DNA from: JADKAV01 sp963818505 | GTDB taxonomy: Bacteria; Actinomycetota; Actinomycetes; S36-B12; UBA10799 | Length of the DNA stretch: 64,000 nucleotides | Reading direction: 5' to 3' | Assembly: GCA_963818505.1 (NCBI GenBank) | Contig: CAWFSJ010000002.1 | Location: forward strand, 39,367-103,366 | Part shown: positions 1 through 8,951 of the stretch, piece by piece | Position numbering within the stretch: the stretch's first letter is position 1 | How the letters are laid out: each line of letters starts with the position of its first letter | Made by a program: the position numbers and the translations under genes | The notes under the pieces: model-generated | Seen by the model: the letters and a program-made list of their open reading frames with translations, nothing else | Databases searched by the model: none | Told to the model about the DNA's origin: nothing

Positions 1-3000
1 GAACTGCTGTACCTCGGAGGGCGGCCGCTGCCGCATGCGGTACTGATGATGATCCCTGAGGCCTGGGAGAACAACCCGGACATGGACCCCGCGCGCCGGG
101 CGTTCTACGAGTACCACTCGACGCTGACCGAGCCGTGGGACGGACCGGCAAGTGTCTCGTTCACCGACGGACGGCTCATCGGCGCGGTGCTCGACCGCAA
201 CGGCCTGCGTCCTGGGCGGTTCTGGGTCACCGAGGACGGCCTTGTCGTGCTGGCCTCGGAATCGGGTGTGCTGGAACTGGACCCGGCGACAGTGGTGCGC
301 AAGGGTCGCTTGCAGCCGGGCCGGATGTTCCTCGTGGACACCGTGGCCGGACGCATCATCGAAGACGACGAGGTCAAGTCCGAACTAGCCGCTGAGAAGC
401 CATATCAGGAGTGGTTGCACGCGGGCATCGTCCACCTCGACGAGCTGCCCGAGCGCGAGCACATCGTGCACACGCCGATGTCGATCGCGCGGCGTCAGCA
501 GACCTTCGGGTACACCGAAGAGGAGCTGCGGATCCTGTTGGCGCCCATGGCGCAGACCGGCGCCGAGCCCATCGGCTCTATGGGAACCGATACCCCGGTG
601 GCCGTTCTGTCGGACCGTCCGCGGCTGCTGTTCGACTACTTCTCCCAGCTGTTCGCGCAGGTCACCAACCCGCCGTTGGACGCGATCCGCGAGGAGATCA
701 TCACATCCTTGAGCAGTCCGATCGGCCCCGAGGGCAACCTGCTCGAGGCCACACCCGCGCACTGCCGTCAGATCCTGCTGCCGTTCCCCGTGATCGACAA
801 CGACGAGTTGGCCAAACTGCTCAACATCAACCAGGACGGTGACTTCCCCGGCTTCGCGGCGATGAAGATCTCTGGGCTCTATGACATCAACGGCGGCGCA
901 CAGGCGCTGGAGGACCGGCTGACGGAGATCTTCGCGGAGATTGACGAAGCCATCGACAAGGGCGTGCGTTTCCTGGTTCTCAGTGACCGGGATTCCGACT
1001 TCGACCACGCGCCGATCCCTTCACTGCTGCTGACCTCGGCTGTGCACCACCACCTGGTCCGTCAGAAGACCCGCACGCTGATCTCGGTGCTCGTGGAGGC
1101 CGGGGACGTCCGTGAGGTCCACCACGTCGCCCTGCTGGTCGGCTACGGCGCGGCGGCGGTCAACCCGTACCTGGCCATGGAGACGGTCGAGTCGATGGTG
1201 CGTTCGGGTGCGATCACTGACATCGCGCCCGAGCAGGCGGTTCGCAATCTGGTCAAGGCCTTGGGTAAGGGTGTGCTCAAGGTGATGTCCAAGATGGGCA
1301 TCTCGACGGTGGCCTCCTACCGCGGCGCCCAGGTGTTCGAGGCCCTTGGCCTGAGCCGTGAACTGCTCGACCGGCACTTCACCGGTACGACCAGCAAGCT
1401 CGGCGGAGTGGGCATCGAGGTGATCCACGAGGAGGTTTCGCGTCGCCACGACACGGCCTACCCGCTGACCGGTATCGCCCCGGCCCACCGGCAGTTGGAC
1501 GTGGGAGGGGAGTACCAGTGGCGTCGCGAGGGCGAGCCGCACCTGTTCGACCCCGACACCGTGTTCCGTCTGCAGCACGCGACCCGCGAGGGTCGTTACG
1601 ACGTCTTCCGCCAGTACACAGACAAGGTCGATGACCAGAGCCAGCGCCTCATGACCCTGCGCGGACTGTTCGACCTCAAGGTGGGAGAACGTCCGCCGGT
1701 GCCGCTCGAGGAGGTCGAACCGGTCAGCGAGATCGTCAAGCGCTTCTCGACCGGCGCCATGTCCTACGGGTCGATCTCCAAGGAGGCCCACGAGACGCTG
1801 GCGATCGCGATGAACCGGCTGGGCGCCAAGTCCAACACCGGTGAGGGTGGGGAGGACCCCGAACGGTTCATCCCCTTGGCCAATGGCGACTCCAAGCGCT
1901 CGTCGATCAAGCAGGTCGCCTCCGGGCGCTTCGGGGTCACCAGTGAGTACTTGGTCAACGCCGACGACATCCAGATCAAGATGGCCCAGGGCGCCAAGCC
2001 CGGCGAGGGTGGCCAGTTACCCGCGCACAAGGTCTACCCGTGGGTGGCCAAGACCCGCCACTCCACCCCGGGCGTCGGGTTGATCTCACCGCCGCCGCAC
2101 CACGACATCTACTCCATCGAGGACCTCGCGCAGCTCATCCACGACCTCAAGAACGCCAACCCCAGGGCGCGTGTTCATGTCAAGCTCGTGGCCGAGGTCG
2201 GTGTCGGCACGGTTGCGGCCGGGGTGAGCAAGGCACACGCGGACGTGATCCTGATCTCCGGTCACGACGGCGGCACCGGTGCCTCGCCGCTGACCTCGCT
2301 GAAGCACGCCGGCGGGCCGTGGGAACTCGGTCTGGCCGAGACCCAGCAGACGCTGATCGCCAACGGCCTGCGTGACCGTGTGGTCGTGCAGACCGACGGG
2401 CAGCTCAAGACCGGCCGGGACGTGGTCATCGCCGCTCTGCTCGGGGCCGAGGAGTACGGTTTCGCCACGGCTCCGCTAGTGGTCATGGGCTGCGTGATGA
2501 TGCGCGTGTGTCACCTCGACACCTGCCCCGTGGGGGTTGCCACGCAGAACCCGGTGCTGCGCGAGCGGTTCACCGGCAAGCCCGAGTTCGTAGTGAACTT
2601 CTTCGAGTTCATCGCCGAGCAGGTTCGTGAGTACCTCGCGGAACTAGGCTTCCGCAGCCTGGAGGAGCTCATCGGTCGGGCAGATCTGCTCGACGTGCAC
2701 AAGGCGGTTGGACACTGGAAGGCTCAGGGCCTGGATCTTCGTCCCATCCTGCACATGCCGACTTCGCAGTCGCCGAGCCGATGTGTCACGAGCCAGGACC
2801 ACGGTCTGGACAAGGCCCTGGACCAGCGACTCATCGAGCTGTGTGAGCCTGCGCTTGAGCGAGGCGAGCCTGTGACGGTGGCCTTGCCTGTGCGCAACGT
2901 GAACCGCACCGTCGGCACCATGCTGGGCAGTGAACTCACGCGGCGCCACGGGGCCGCGGGACTGCCCACCGGAACCATCGACATCACTCTGACTGGATCG

Positions 3001-3645
3001 GCCGGGCAGAGTTTCGGAGCGTTCCTGCCCAAGGGGATCACGATCCACCTTGAGGGCGACACGAACGATTACCTGGGCAAGGGGTTGTCCGGGGGGACCC
3101 TGGTCGTACGCCCCGACTCGACTGCGAAGTTCGTGGCCGAGGAGCAGATCATCGCTGGGAACGTCATCGCCTACGGCGCCACCGACGGCCGCATCTTCGC
3201 CCGCGGCAAGGTCGGTGAGCGATGCTGCGTGCGCAACTCCGGCGCCACGGTCGTGGTGGAGGGTGTAGGTGACCACGGCTGTGAGTACATGACCGGTGGA
3301 CATGCTGTTGTGCTCGGGCCGACGGGACGCAACTTCGCCGCGGGGATGTCCGGCGGCACGGCGTTCCTGCTGGACGCGAACCTGGACCTGATCAACCCGG
3401 ACATGGTGGCGCTCGAGGACCTCGATGCAGACGATGCCCGCTGGTTGCAGTCGGTGCTCGTCGAGCATGTCGAGGCGACCGGGTCGCAGGTGGCCCAGGG
3501 CCTGCTCGACGACTGGGATGGCGCGCTGCCGCGATTCGCGAAAGTGATGCCGCGGGACTACCGCAGGGTGCTGGATGCCATTGCCCTTGCCGAAAGTGAA
3601 GGACGCAACGTGGACGAGGCGATCATGGAGGCTAGCCGTGGCTGA
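1..3645 (+). CDS. gltB: Glutamate synthase (NADPH) large subunit, 5'-partial
   Basis: Makes glutamate from glutamine and 2-oxoglutarate together with GltD; cytoplasmic iron-sulfur flavoprotein. The reading frame is open from base 1, before the first ATG at 46, and continues the family sequence, so the N-terminal part (about 300 residues of the roughly 1,500 usual, including the catalytic N-terminal Cys of the glutaminase domain) lies outside the window. Visible parts are the rest of the glutaminase domain, the central domain, the FMN/synthase domain (GAMSYGSISKEAHE, SGHDGGTGASPLTS) and the 3Fe-4S cysteine motif CVMMRVCHLDTCPVGVATQN near nt 2490-2550. The C-terminal glycine-rich beta-helix follows (GATVVVEGVGDHGCEYMTGG). 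It overlaps gltD by 8 nt. Confidence 0.98.
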   Translation, partial: ELLYLGGRPLPHAVLMMIPEAWENNPDMDPARRAFYEYHSTLTEPWDGPASVSFTDGRLIGAVLDRNGLRPGRFWVTEDGLVVLASESGVLELDPATVVRKGRLQPGRMFLVDTVAGRIIEDDEVKSELAAEKPYQEWLHAGIVHLDELPEREHIVHTPMSIARRQQTFGYTEEELRILLAPMAQTGAEPIGSMGTDTPVAVLSDRPRLLFDYFSQLFAQVTNPPLDAIREEIITSLSSPIGPEGNLLEATPAHCRQILLPFPVIDNDELAKLLNINQDGDFPGFAAMKISGLYDINGGAQALEDRLTEIFAEIDEAIDKGVRFLVLSDRDSDFDHAPIPSLLLTSAVHHHLVRQKTRTLISVLVEAGDVREVHHVALLVGYGAAAVNPYLAMETVESMVRSGAITDIAPEQAVRNLVKALGKGVLKVMSKMGISTVASYRGAQVFEALGLSRELLDRHFTGTTSKLGGVGIEVIHEEVSRRHDTAYPLTGIAPAHRQLDVGGEYQWRREGEPHLFDPDTVFRLQHATREGRYDVFRQYTDKVDDQSQRLMTLRGLFDLKVGERPPVPLEEVEPVSEIVKRFSTGAMSYGSISKEAHETLAIAMNRLGAKSNTGEGGEDPERFIPLANGDSKRSSIKQVASGRFGVTSEYLVNADDIQIKMAQGAKPGEGGQLPAHKVYPWVAKTRHSTPGVGLISPPPHHDIYSIEDLAQLIHDLKNANPRARVHVKLVAEVGVGTVAAGVSKAHADVILISGHDGGTGASPLTSLKHAGGPWELGLAETQQTLIANGLRDRVVVQTDGQLKTGRDVVIAALLGAEEYGFATAPLVVMGCVMMRVCHLDTCPVGVATQNPVLRERFTGKPEFVVNFFEFIAEQVREYLAELGFRSLEELIGRADLLDVHKAVGHWKAQGLDLRPILHMPTSQSPSRCVTSQDHGLDKALDQRLIELCEPALERGEPVTVALPVRNVNRTVGTMLGSELTRRHGAAGLPTGTIDITLTGSAGQSFGAFLPKGITIHLEGDTNDYLGKGLSGGTLVVRPDSTAKFVAEEQIIAGNVIAYGATDGRIFARGKVGERCCVRNSGATVVVEGVGDHGCEYMTGGHAVVLGPTGRNFAAGMSGGTAFLLDANLDLINPDMVALEDLDADDARWLQSVLVEHVEATGSQVAQGLLDDWDGALPRFAKVMPRDYRRVLDAIALAESEGRNVDEAIMEASRG

Positions 3646-5089
3646 TCCCAGAGGATTTCTCAAGGCAGGCAGGCAGTTGCCGACCCGCCGACCGGTCGAC
3701 GTGCGCATCCAGGACTGGCAAGAGGTGTACGAGCCCTTCGCCGAGTCCAAGCTGCGCACGCAGGCCAGCCGGTGCATGGACTGCGGTATCCCCTTCTGCC
3801 ACAACGGGTGCCCGCTGGGGAACCTCATCCCCGAGTGGAACGATCTGACCCGCCGCGGCGACTGGCAGGGCGCGATCGAGCGGCTGCACGCCACCAACAA
3901 CTTCCCGGAGTTCACCGGCAGGCTGTGTCCGGCGCCCTGTGAGACCGCGTGCGTATTGGGCATCAACCAGGACCCCGTCACGATCAAGCAGGTCGAGGTC
4001 TCGATCATCGACAACGCATGGGAGTCCGGTTGGGTCCAGCCGCAGCCGCCCGAACGACTGTCGGGCAAGACGGTGGCTGTGATCGGGTCGGGACCGGCCG
4101 GACTCGCGGCCGCACAGCAACTCGCACGGGCGGGTCACACTGTGGCCGTCTACGAGCGCGCCGACCGCATCGGTGGGCTGCTGCGCTACGGGATCCCCGA
4201 ATTCAAGATGGAGAAGCAGCACCTGGACCGGCGCCTGGCCCAGCTCGAGGCGGAGGGCGTGAAGTTCCGGCCCGGCATCGAGGTCGGCAAGGACATCAGC
4301 GCCGACGACCTGCGCCGGCGTTACGACGCGGTGCTCGTCGCTGTGGGTTCCACCATCGGCCGGGAACTGAGTGTGGAGGGCCGCGAGCTGCGAGGCATCC
4401 ACCAGGCGATGGACTACCTGCCCCTCGCCAACCGGGTACAGGAGGGCGATCTTGAGGCCGCCCCGATCCACGCGGGCGGCAAGCACGTGGTCGTCATCGG
4501 GGGAGGTGACACCGGCGCGGACTGTCTGGGAACGGCCATCCGGCAGGGTGCTGCCAGCATCACCCAACTGGAGATCATGCCGACGCCCCCGCAGACGCGG
4601 CCAGGCACGCAGCCGTGGCCGACCTACCCCATGGTCTTCCGCGTGTCCTCAGCCCACGAGGAGGGCGGCGACCGGGTGTATGCCGCCTCCACCAAGCGTT
4701 TCCTCGGCGAGAACGGCGTGCTGACCGGTCTGGAGATCATCGATGTCGAGTGGGTCGACGGCCGACCGGTTGAGGTCGAAGGGTCCGAGCGGGTGCTACC
4801 TGCCGACCTGGTGACGCTGGCAATGGGATTCGTGGGTCCTGAGACGGAATCGTTCACCGCGCAGCTGGGCCTCACCAAGGACGCCCGCGGCAACCTTGTG
4901 CGCAACGACGACTACGCCAGCGACGTGGCCGGGGTGTTCGTGGCCGGGGATGCTGGACGTGGCCAGTCGTTGATCGTGTGGGCGATCGCTGAGGGCCGGG
5001 CAGCTGCGGCGTCGATCGACGAGTTCTTGATGGGCTCGACGAACCTTCCCAAGCCGCTGGCGGCCTCCGTGCGCCAGATGACGGTCTGA
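3638..5089 (+). CDS. gltD: Glutamate synthase (NADPH) small subunit
   Basis: Transfers electrons from NADPH to GltB. The start is taken as GTG at 3638 because GGAG sits 7 nt upstream, the protein then begins VADPRGFL and it has the usual length (483 aa). Two iron-sulfur cysteine groups are visible at residues 46-58 (CMDCGIPFCHNGC) and near 96-106 (CPAPCETAC). The FAD-binding GxGxxG is near 148 (VIGSGPAGLAAAQQ) and the NADPH-binding one near 286 (VIGGGDTGADC). It overlaps the gltB stop, so the two subunits are probably translationally coupled. Confidence 0.97.
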   Translation: MADPRGFLKAGRQLPTRRPVDVRIQDWQEVYEPFAESKLRTQASRCMDCGIPFCHNGCPLGNLIPEWNDLTRRGDWQGAIERLHATNNFPEFTGRLCPAPCETACVLGINQDPVTIKQVEVSIIDNAWESGWVQPQPPERLSGKTVAVIGSGPAGLAAAQQLARAGHTVAVYERADRIGGLLRYGIPEFKMEKQHLDRRLAQLEAEGVKFRPGIEVGKDISADDLRRRYDAVLVAVGSTIGRELSVEGRELRGIHQAMDYLPLANRVQEGDLEAAPIHAGGKHVVVIGGGDTGADCLGTAIRQGAASITQLEIMPTPPQTRPGTQPWPTYPMVFRVSSAHEEGGDRVYAASTKRFLGENGVLTGLEIIDVEWVDGRPVEVEGSERVLPADLVTLAMGFVGPETESFTAQLGLTKDARGNLVRNDDYASDVAGVFVAGDAGRGQSLIVWAIAEGRAAAASIDEFLMGSTNLPKPLAASVRQMTV

Positions 5090-5124
5090 GACACGCCTCA
5101 TACAGCACGCTGATCTGCCTGATG

Positions 5125-5139
5125 GCCCCACCGTGGGGC
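5125..5139. terminator. Short GC hairpin between gltD and pyk
   Basis: GCCCC (5125-5129) and GGGGC (5135-5139) form a small perfect inverted repeat around ACCGT. It could help end the gltBD transcript, but no T-run follows, so a role as terminator is uncertain. Confidence 0.3.
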
Positions 5140-5161
5140 GCGACGGACACCGCACGGCGAT

Positions 5162-5167
5162 TACCCT
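5162..5167 (+). promoter_or_regulatory. -10 box of pyk, leaderless-type
   Basis: TACCCT fits TANNNT and lies exactly 7 nt before the GTG chosen as the pyk start. No ribosome binding site is visible, so transcription probably begins at or next to the start codon. No clear -35 box is seen. Confidence 0.55.
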
Positions 5168-5174
5168 CGAAACC

Positions 5175-6632
5175 GTGCGTCGAGCGAAGATCGTCTGCAC
5201 TCTCGGTCCGGCGACGGACTCCGAAGAGAGAATCGCAGACCTTATTGAATCCGGGATGTCGGTTGCCCGGCTGAACCTCAGCCACGGCGATCACAGTGAA
5301 CACCAGCGCAGACTGGACATGGTGCGCCGAGCTGCTGATGCCGCCTGCACGGGCATCGCGGTGCTGGCCGACCTGCAGGGCCCGAAGATCCGCTTGGCCA
5401 ACTTCGAGAGCGGCCCGCAGTTGCTCACTGATGGCGCCCAGTTCACCATCACGACCCGACCGGTCCCCGGAGACGCCCACATCTGCTCGACGACGTATCT
5501 CGGCCTGCCCGGTGATGTCCACCTCGGCGACGAGATCCTCATCGACGACGGGCACGTGACCTTGCGTGCGGTGGAGGTCACCGACACCGATGTCGTGTGC
5601 CAGGTCGTGGTGGGCGGGCGGGTGAGCAACCACAAGGGCATCAACCTGCCCGGCGTCGAGGTGAGTGTGCCGGCACTGTCGGAGAAGGACGTCGACGATC
5701 TGCGTTGGGCGCTCGCCGCTGGGGTGGACATCATTGCCCTGTCGTTCGTGCAGCGTCCCGAGGACATCGATGACGTCCGCCGGATCATGGACGAACTCGA
5801 CGTCCACCGCCCGATCCTCGCCAAGATCGAGAAACCGCAGGCCGTTGAACGGCTCGGCGACATCATCGAGGCCTTCGACGGCATCATGGTCGCCCGCGGG
5901 GACCTCGGCGTCGAGTTGCCCCTCGAACACGTGCCGCTGGTGCAGAAACGAGCCATTGAACTGTCGCGAGCCGCCGCCAAACCGGTCATCGTGGCCACCC
6001 AGATGCTGGACAGCATGATTGCCGCCAGCCGTCCTTCGCGTGCGGAGGCTTCCGACGTCGCCAACGCGGTGCTCGACGGGGCCGACGCCTTGATGCTCAG
6101 CGGCGAGACCAGCGTCGGTGCTCACCCGGCACTGGTCGTTCAAACGATGGCCCGGATCATCGAGTACGTCGAACAGGAGGCGCTGGGCAGCGTCTCGCGG
6201 TCGCAGGACAACAGAACAGGTTCGACCGCACGCGCCATCACGCGGGCCGCGGTCGAGGTTGCTGAGGAGGTCGAGGCGAAGTTCATCATCACCTTCACCG
6301 AGACCGGCCTCACCCCCCGACTGATCGCACGCCACCGCTCACCGATCCCAGCCCTGTGTTTCACCCCCAATGCTTCGGTGCGCAACTACCTCGGCCTGGT
6401 CTGGGGGATCAAGCCCTACTTCGGCAAGCAGGTCCATCACACCGACGAACTCGTGGAGATGGTTGATCAGCAGATCTCGCTGATGTCCCTGGCCGTGCCT
6501 GGCGAGAAGGTGGTCATCATCGCCGGGGTCCCGCCGGGCATTCCGGGAACCACCAACGGGATGCGGGTACACATGGTTGGCTCGGGTTCTGGTGGTCGCG
6601 CAGAAGAGGCGGAGGACGCCGAACAGGTGTGA
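5175..6632 (+). CDS. pyk: Pyruvate kinase
   Basis: Glycolytic enzyme: phosphoenolpyruvate + ADP to pyruvate + ATP. The GTG at 5175 is chosen because the protein then begins RRAKIVCTLGPAT, the normal N-terminus, and a -10 box sits 7 nt upstream; a longer in-frame reading from 5133 adds residues unlike the family. Visible motifs are RLNLSHG near residue 32, ADLQGPKIR, GDLGVELP near 241, the substrate-site VIVATQMLDSMI and LSGETSVG. At 485 aa it has full length. Downstream lies a hairpin repeat and then convergent bldD. Confidence 0.97.
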   Translation: MRRAKIVCTLGPATDSEERIADLIESGMSVARLNLSHGDHSEHQRRLDMVRRAADAACTGIAVLADLQGPKIRLANFESGPQLLTDGAQFTITTRPVPGDAHICSTTYLGLPGDVHLGDEILIDDGHVTLRAVEVTDTDVVCQVVVGGRVSNHKGINLPGVEVSVPALSEKDVDDLRWALAAGVDIIALSFVQRPEDIDDVRRIMDELDVHRPILAKIEKPQAVERLGDIIEAFDGIMVARGDLGVELPLEHVPLVQKRAIELSRAAAKPVIVATQMLDSMIAASRPSRAEASDVANAVLDGADALMLSGETSVGAHPALVVQTMARIIEYVEQEALGSVSRSQDNRTGSTARAITRAAVEVAEEVEAKFIITFTETGLTPRLIARHRSPIPALCFTPNASVRNYLGLVWGIKPYFGKQVHHTDELVEMVDQQISLMSLAVPGEKVVIIAGVPPGIPGTTNGMRVHMVGSGSGGRAEEAEDAEQV

Positions 6633-6689
6633 GTGGCTGGCTCGGTGCTTCGGCCCGGGTGTTGGGTGACGCTCGTGCAGTTGGGTGGG

Positions 6690-6755
6690 GTTCGGGTAGT
6701 TGGTTGACGTTCAGCGTCGCTTGAGCCTCAACCAACTACCCGAACGTCAACCAAC
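6690..6755. repeat. Hairpin repeat family A, copy 1
   Basis: An 18-nt perfect inverted repeat: arm 6690-6707 (GTTCGGGTAGTTGGTTGA) and arm 6728-6745, with a 20-nt loop. A second, overlapping pairing is possible between 6699-6712 and 6742-6755 (14 nt). It lies between convergent pyk and bldD. A diverged copy with the same arm and loop lengths and with compensating base changes is at 20480-20545. Confidence 0.8.
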
Positions 6756-6804
6756 GGGCAGGCGGAAAACGCCGAGGAGGTACCGGCGCTGAACCAACAC
6801 GCCG

Positions 6805-7293
6805 TCAGTCCAGCTTGCCGCGGGCCTCAGGGTTGAGCACACCCCAGCTGACCAGTTGGTCGGCCAGAACGCCGGGGGGTTCGTCGTAGATCACTGCCAG
6901 TGTTCGAAGGTCGTCCTGACGGATGCTCAGGACTTTGCCGTTGTAGTCGCCTCGTTGGGCCTGGATCGCCGCTGCGTACCGGGCCAGGGGGCCGACCTTG
7001 TCCGCAGGCACCTGGCCGAGTCGCTCAAGGTCGAGCACGAGTTTCGCGGGCGGCTCGGCGGCTGCGCCGGGGGTGCTGTCGGGCAGCAGTTCGGCCACGG
7101 GAACCCCGTAGAACTCCGCCAGTTCAGCCAGTTTCTGTACTGTCACGGCCCGGTCGCCGCGTTCGTAGGAACCCACCACGACGGCTTTCCATTTGCCTTC
7201 TGACTTCTCTTCGACCCCATGCAGCGACATGCCCTGCTGCTGACGGATGGAACGAAGTTTGGCGCCCAGTGCTCGGGCGTACTCCGTGGCCAT
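6805..7293 (-). CDS. bldD: BldD-type developmental regulator, c-di-GMP binding
   Basis: XRE-family DNA-binding protein of 162 aa. In Streptomyces, BldD represses development genes when dimerised by tetrameric c-di-GMP. The N-terminal helix-turn-helix (residues about 9-64) includes KLRSIRQQQGMSLHGVEEKS and VVVGSYERGDRAVTVQKLAE. The C-terminal c-di-GMP signature is intact: R114-G-D116 and R125-Q-D-D128, eight residues apart, the same numbering as known for Streptomyces BldD. Start at 7293 gives MATEYARALG, the family start; an upstream extension to 7353 looks unrelated. It is divergent from pyrR, as in Streptomyces. What it controls here cannot be told from the window. Confidence 0.95.
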   Translation of the reverse strand: MATEYARALGAKLRSIRQQQGMSLHGVEEKSEGKWKAVVVGSYERGDRAVTVQKLAELAEFYGVPVAELLPDSTPGAAAEPPAKLVLDLERLGQVPADKVGPLARYAAAIQAQRGDYNGKVLSIRQDDLRTLAVIYDEPPGVLADQLVSWGVLNPEARGKLD

Positions 7294-7403
7294 GGCCGGC
7301 TCCGTTCCGTGTGCACGACTGCTCAGGTGTGAGGCTACGGAGAGTGACGGCACGGTAGCAACTCGGCGGAACCCGGGTCCGCGGGGACGGCACTGTCGGG
7401 TGA

Positions 7404-7409
7404 TAGCGT
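7404..7409 (+). promoter_or_regulatory. Putative extended -10 of the pyr operon
   Basis: TAGCGT, preceded by TGA (7401-7403), matches an extended TGN-TANNNT -10 element. Transcription from about 7416 would give a short leader that begins just before the PyrR-binding loop. Confidence 0.45.
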
Positions 7410-7427
7410 CGAAGACGAAACACCTTT

Positions 7428-7459
7428 CCTTTAACCACCGTCCAGCGAGGCGGAGAAGG
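7428..7459 (+). promoter_or_regulatory. PyrR-binding RNA loop in pyrR leader
   Basis: The core GTCCAGCGAGGC matches the conserved PyrR-binding loop (rUCCaGnGAGGcu). The flanks CCTT (7428-7431) and AAGG (7456-7459) can form the lower stem, and CCG/CGG the upper stem. The 3' side contains the purine-rich GGAGAAGGGGGG that serves as the ribosome binding site of pyrR. PyrR with UMP/UTP bound would therefore block translation of pyrR and the coupled genes, as reported for Mycobacterium smegmatis. No separate terminator hairpin is seen. Confidence 0.8.
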
Positions 7460-7472
7460 GGGGTTGGACGCG

Positions 7473-8018
7473 ATGACGCCTGACCAAGAGTTCCTCACCG
7501 ATACGGATATCAACCGAGCGGTGGTGCGTATCGCTCACGAAATCCTCGAACGCAATCGCGGCGCCGACGACCTGGTCCTTCTGGGCATACCGACCCGCGG
7601 TGTCCCACTTGCCGCCCGAATCGGGGCGGCCATGTCCCAGATTGAAGGCCGCGAAGTCAACGTCGGGTCGCTGGACGTCGGGATGTACCGCGACGACCTG
7701 CGGTTGCGGCCCACCGTGGCTCTGCACCCGACGGTGATCCCCGGCGGAGATGTCACCGGTAAGACCGTGGTGATCGTCGACGATGTCCTGTTCAGCGGCC
7801 GCACGATCCGCGCCGCGATGGACGCACTGTCTGATGCAGGGCGCCCGCGCGCGGTGCAACTGGCCGTCCTGGTCGACCGTGGCCACCGGGACCTGCCGAT
7901 CCGCGCCGACTACGTGGGCAAGAACATCCCGACAGCCCGAGAGGACGACGTGCAAGTGACCCTGACCGAAACCGACGGCACCGATGCGGTGCGACTCGTG
8001 CGCGCGGGAGGCAACTGA
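7473..8018 (+). CDS. pyrR: PyrR, pyr operon RNA-binding regulator / uracil phosphoribosyltransferase
   Basis: Senses UMP/UTP and binds the leader RNA; it may also convert uracil + PRPP to UMP. The PRPP motif VVIVDDVLFSGRT is intact, as are LLGIPTRGVPLA and VLVDRGHRDLPIRADYVGKN. The start is ATG 7473 (181 aa), 9 nt after the GGGGGG of the binding site; TTG at 7464, 3 codons upstream, is an alternative. First gene of the operon; pyrB begins on the very next base after its stop. Confidence 0.95.
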   Translation: MTPDQEFLTDTDINRAVVRIAHEILERNRGADDLVLLGIPTRGVPLAARIGAAMSQIEGREVNVGSLDVGMYRDDLRLRPTVALHPTVIPGGDVTGKTVVIVDDVLFSGRTIRAAMDALSDAGRPRAVQLAVLVDRGHRDLPIRADYVGKNIPTAREDDVQVTLTETDGTDAVRLVRAGGN

Positions 8019-8951
8019 ATGCGCCACCTACTCTCCACAAGCGATCTGAGCCAGACGGATGCACTGGCGATCCTCGACACGGCACGGGAGTTGGCGCTGG
8101 TCGCCGACCGTCCCGTCAAGAAGCTGCCCACCTTGCGTGGGCGGACAGTGGTCAACCTCTTCTTCGAGGACTCGACCCGGACACGGATCTCCTTCGAGGC
8201 GGCTGCTAAGCGACTGTCCGCGGATGTCATCAACTTCTCTGCCAAGGGCTCGAGCCTGTCCAAGGGCGAGTCCCTGAAGGACACCGCGCTTACCTTGCAG
8301 GCGATGGGTGCCGACGCAGTGGTGATCAGGCACGGCGCCAGCGGTGCCGCCCATCGGCTGGCCAACAGCGACTGGATCTACGGAGCTGTGATCAACGCCG
8401 GCGACGGCACTCACGAGCACCCCACGCAGGCACTGCTCGACGCATTCACGATGCGCGACCACCTGCGCGACGGACAGGGATCTCTCGAGGGGCTCAACGT
8501 CGTGATCGTCGGCGACGTCCTGCACTCGCGAGTGGCCCGTTCCAATGTGTGGCTGCTCGACACACTGGGCGCCAACGTGACCCTCGTAGCCCCACCGACC
8601 CTGCTGCCGGTAGGCGTGGACAGTTGGCCCTGCCAGGTCAACTACGACCTCGATGACGCGATCGTCAAAGCCGACGTGGTCATGATGTTGCGGGTGCAGC
8701 TCGAGCGCATGAACGCAGCCTTCTTCCCCAGCGCCCGGGAGTACTCGAGGCGGTATGGCCTCGACGTCCCGCGGATGGCCACACTTCCCGACCACGCCCT
8801 GGTGATGCACCCGGGTCCGATGAACCGGGGGATGGAGATCGCCGCCGACGTCGCCGATGCGGAGCGCTCGGTCATCGTCGACCAGGTCACCAATGGTGTG
8901 CATGTGCGCATGGCTGTTCTGTACCTGCTGCTGGGAGGGCAAGAAGCATGA
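8019..8951 (+). CDS. pyrB: Aspartate carbamoyltransferase catalytic subunit
   Basis: Carbamoyl phosphate + aspartate to carbamoyl aspartate, second pyrimidine step. At 310 aa it has normal length. The carbamoyl-phosphate loop is FFEDSTRTRISFE, followed by the SxxxKGES loop (SSLSKGESLKD) and HPTQALLDAFT and MHPGPMNRG further on. No pyrI regulatory chain is encoded nearby. It starts directly after the pyrR stop and overlaps pyrC by 4 nt (ATGA). It is the only carbamoyltransferase in the window, so it should not be mistaken for the missing argF: the aspartate-binding features and pyr context fit PyrB. Confidence 0.97.
   Translation: MRHLLSTSDLSQTDALAILDTARELALVADRPVKKLPTLRGRTVVNLFFEDSTRTRISFEAAAKRLSADVINFSAKGSSLSKGESLKDTALTLQAMGADAVVIRHGASGAAHRLANSDWIYGAVINAGDGTHEHPTQALLDAFTMRDHLRDGQGSLEGLNVVIVGDVLHSRVARSNVWLLDTLGANVTLVAPPTLLPVGVDSWPCQVNYDLDDAIVKADVVMMLRVQLERMNAAFFPSAREYSRRYGLDVPRMATLPDHALVMHPGPMNRGMEIAADVADAERSVIVDQVTNGVHVRMAVLYLLLGGQEA

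Noticed and set aside
2644..4068. 474-codon minus-strand frame opposite gltB/gltD
   Set aside because: Spans the gltB-gltD junction on the other strand; composition is that of a shadow frame.
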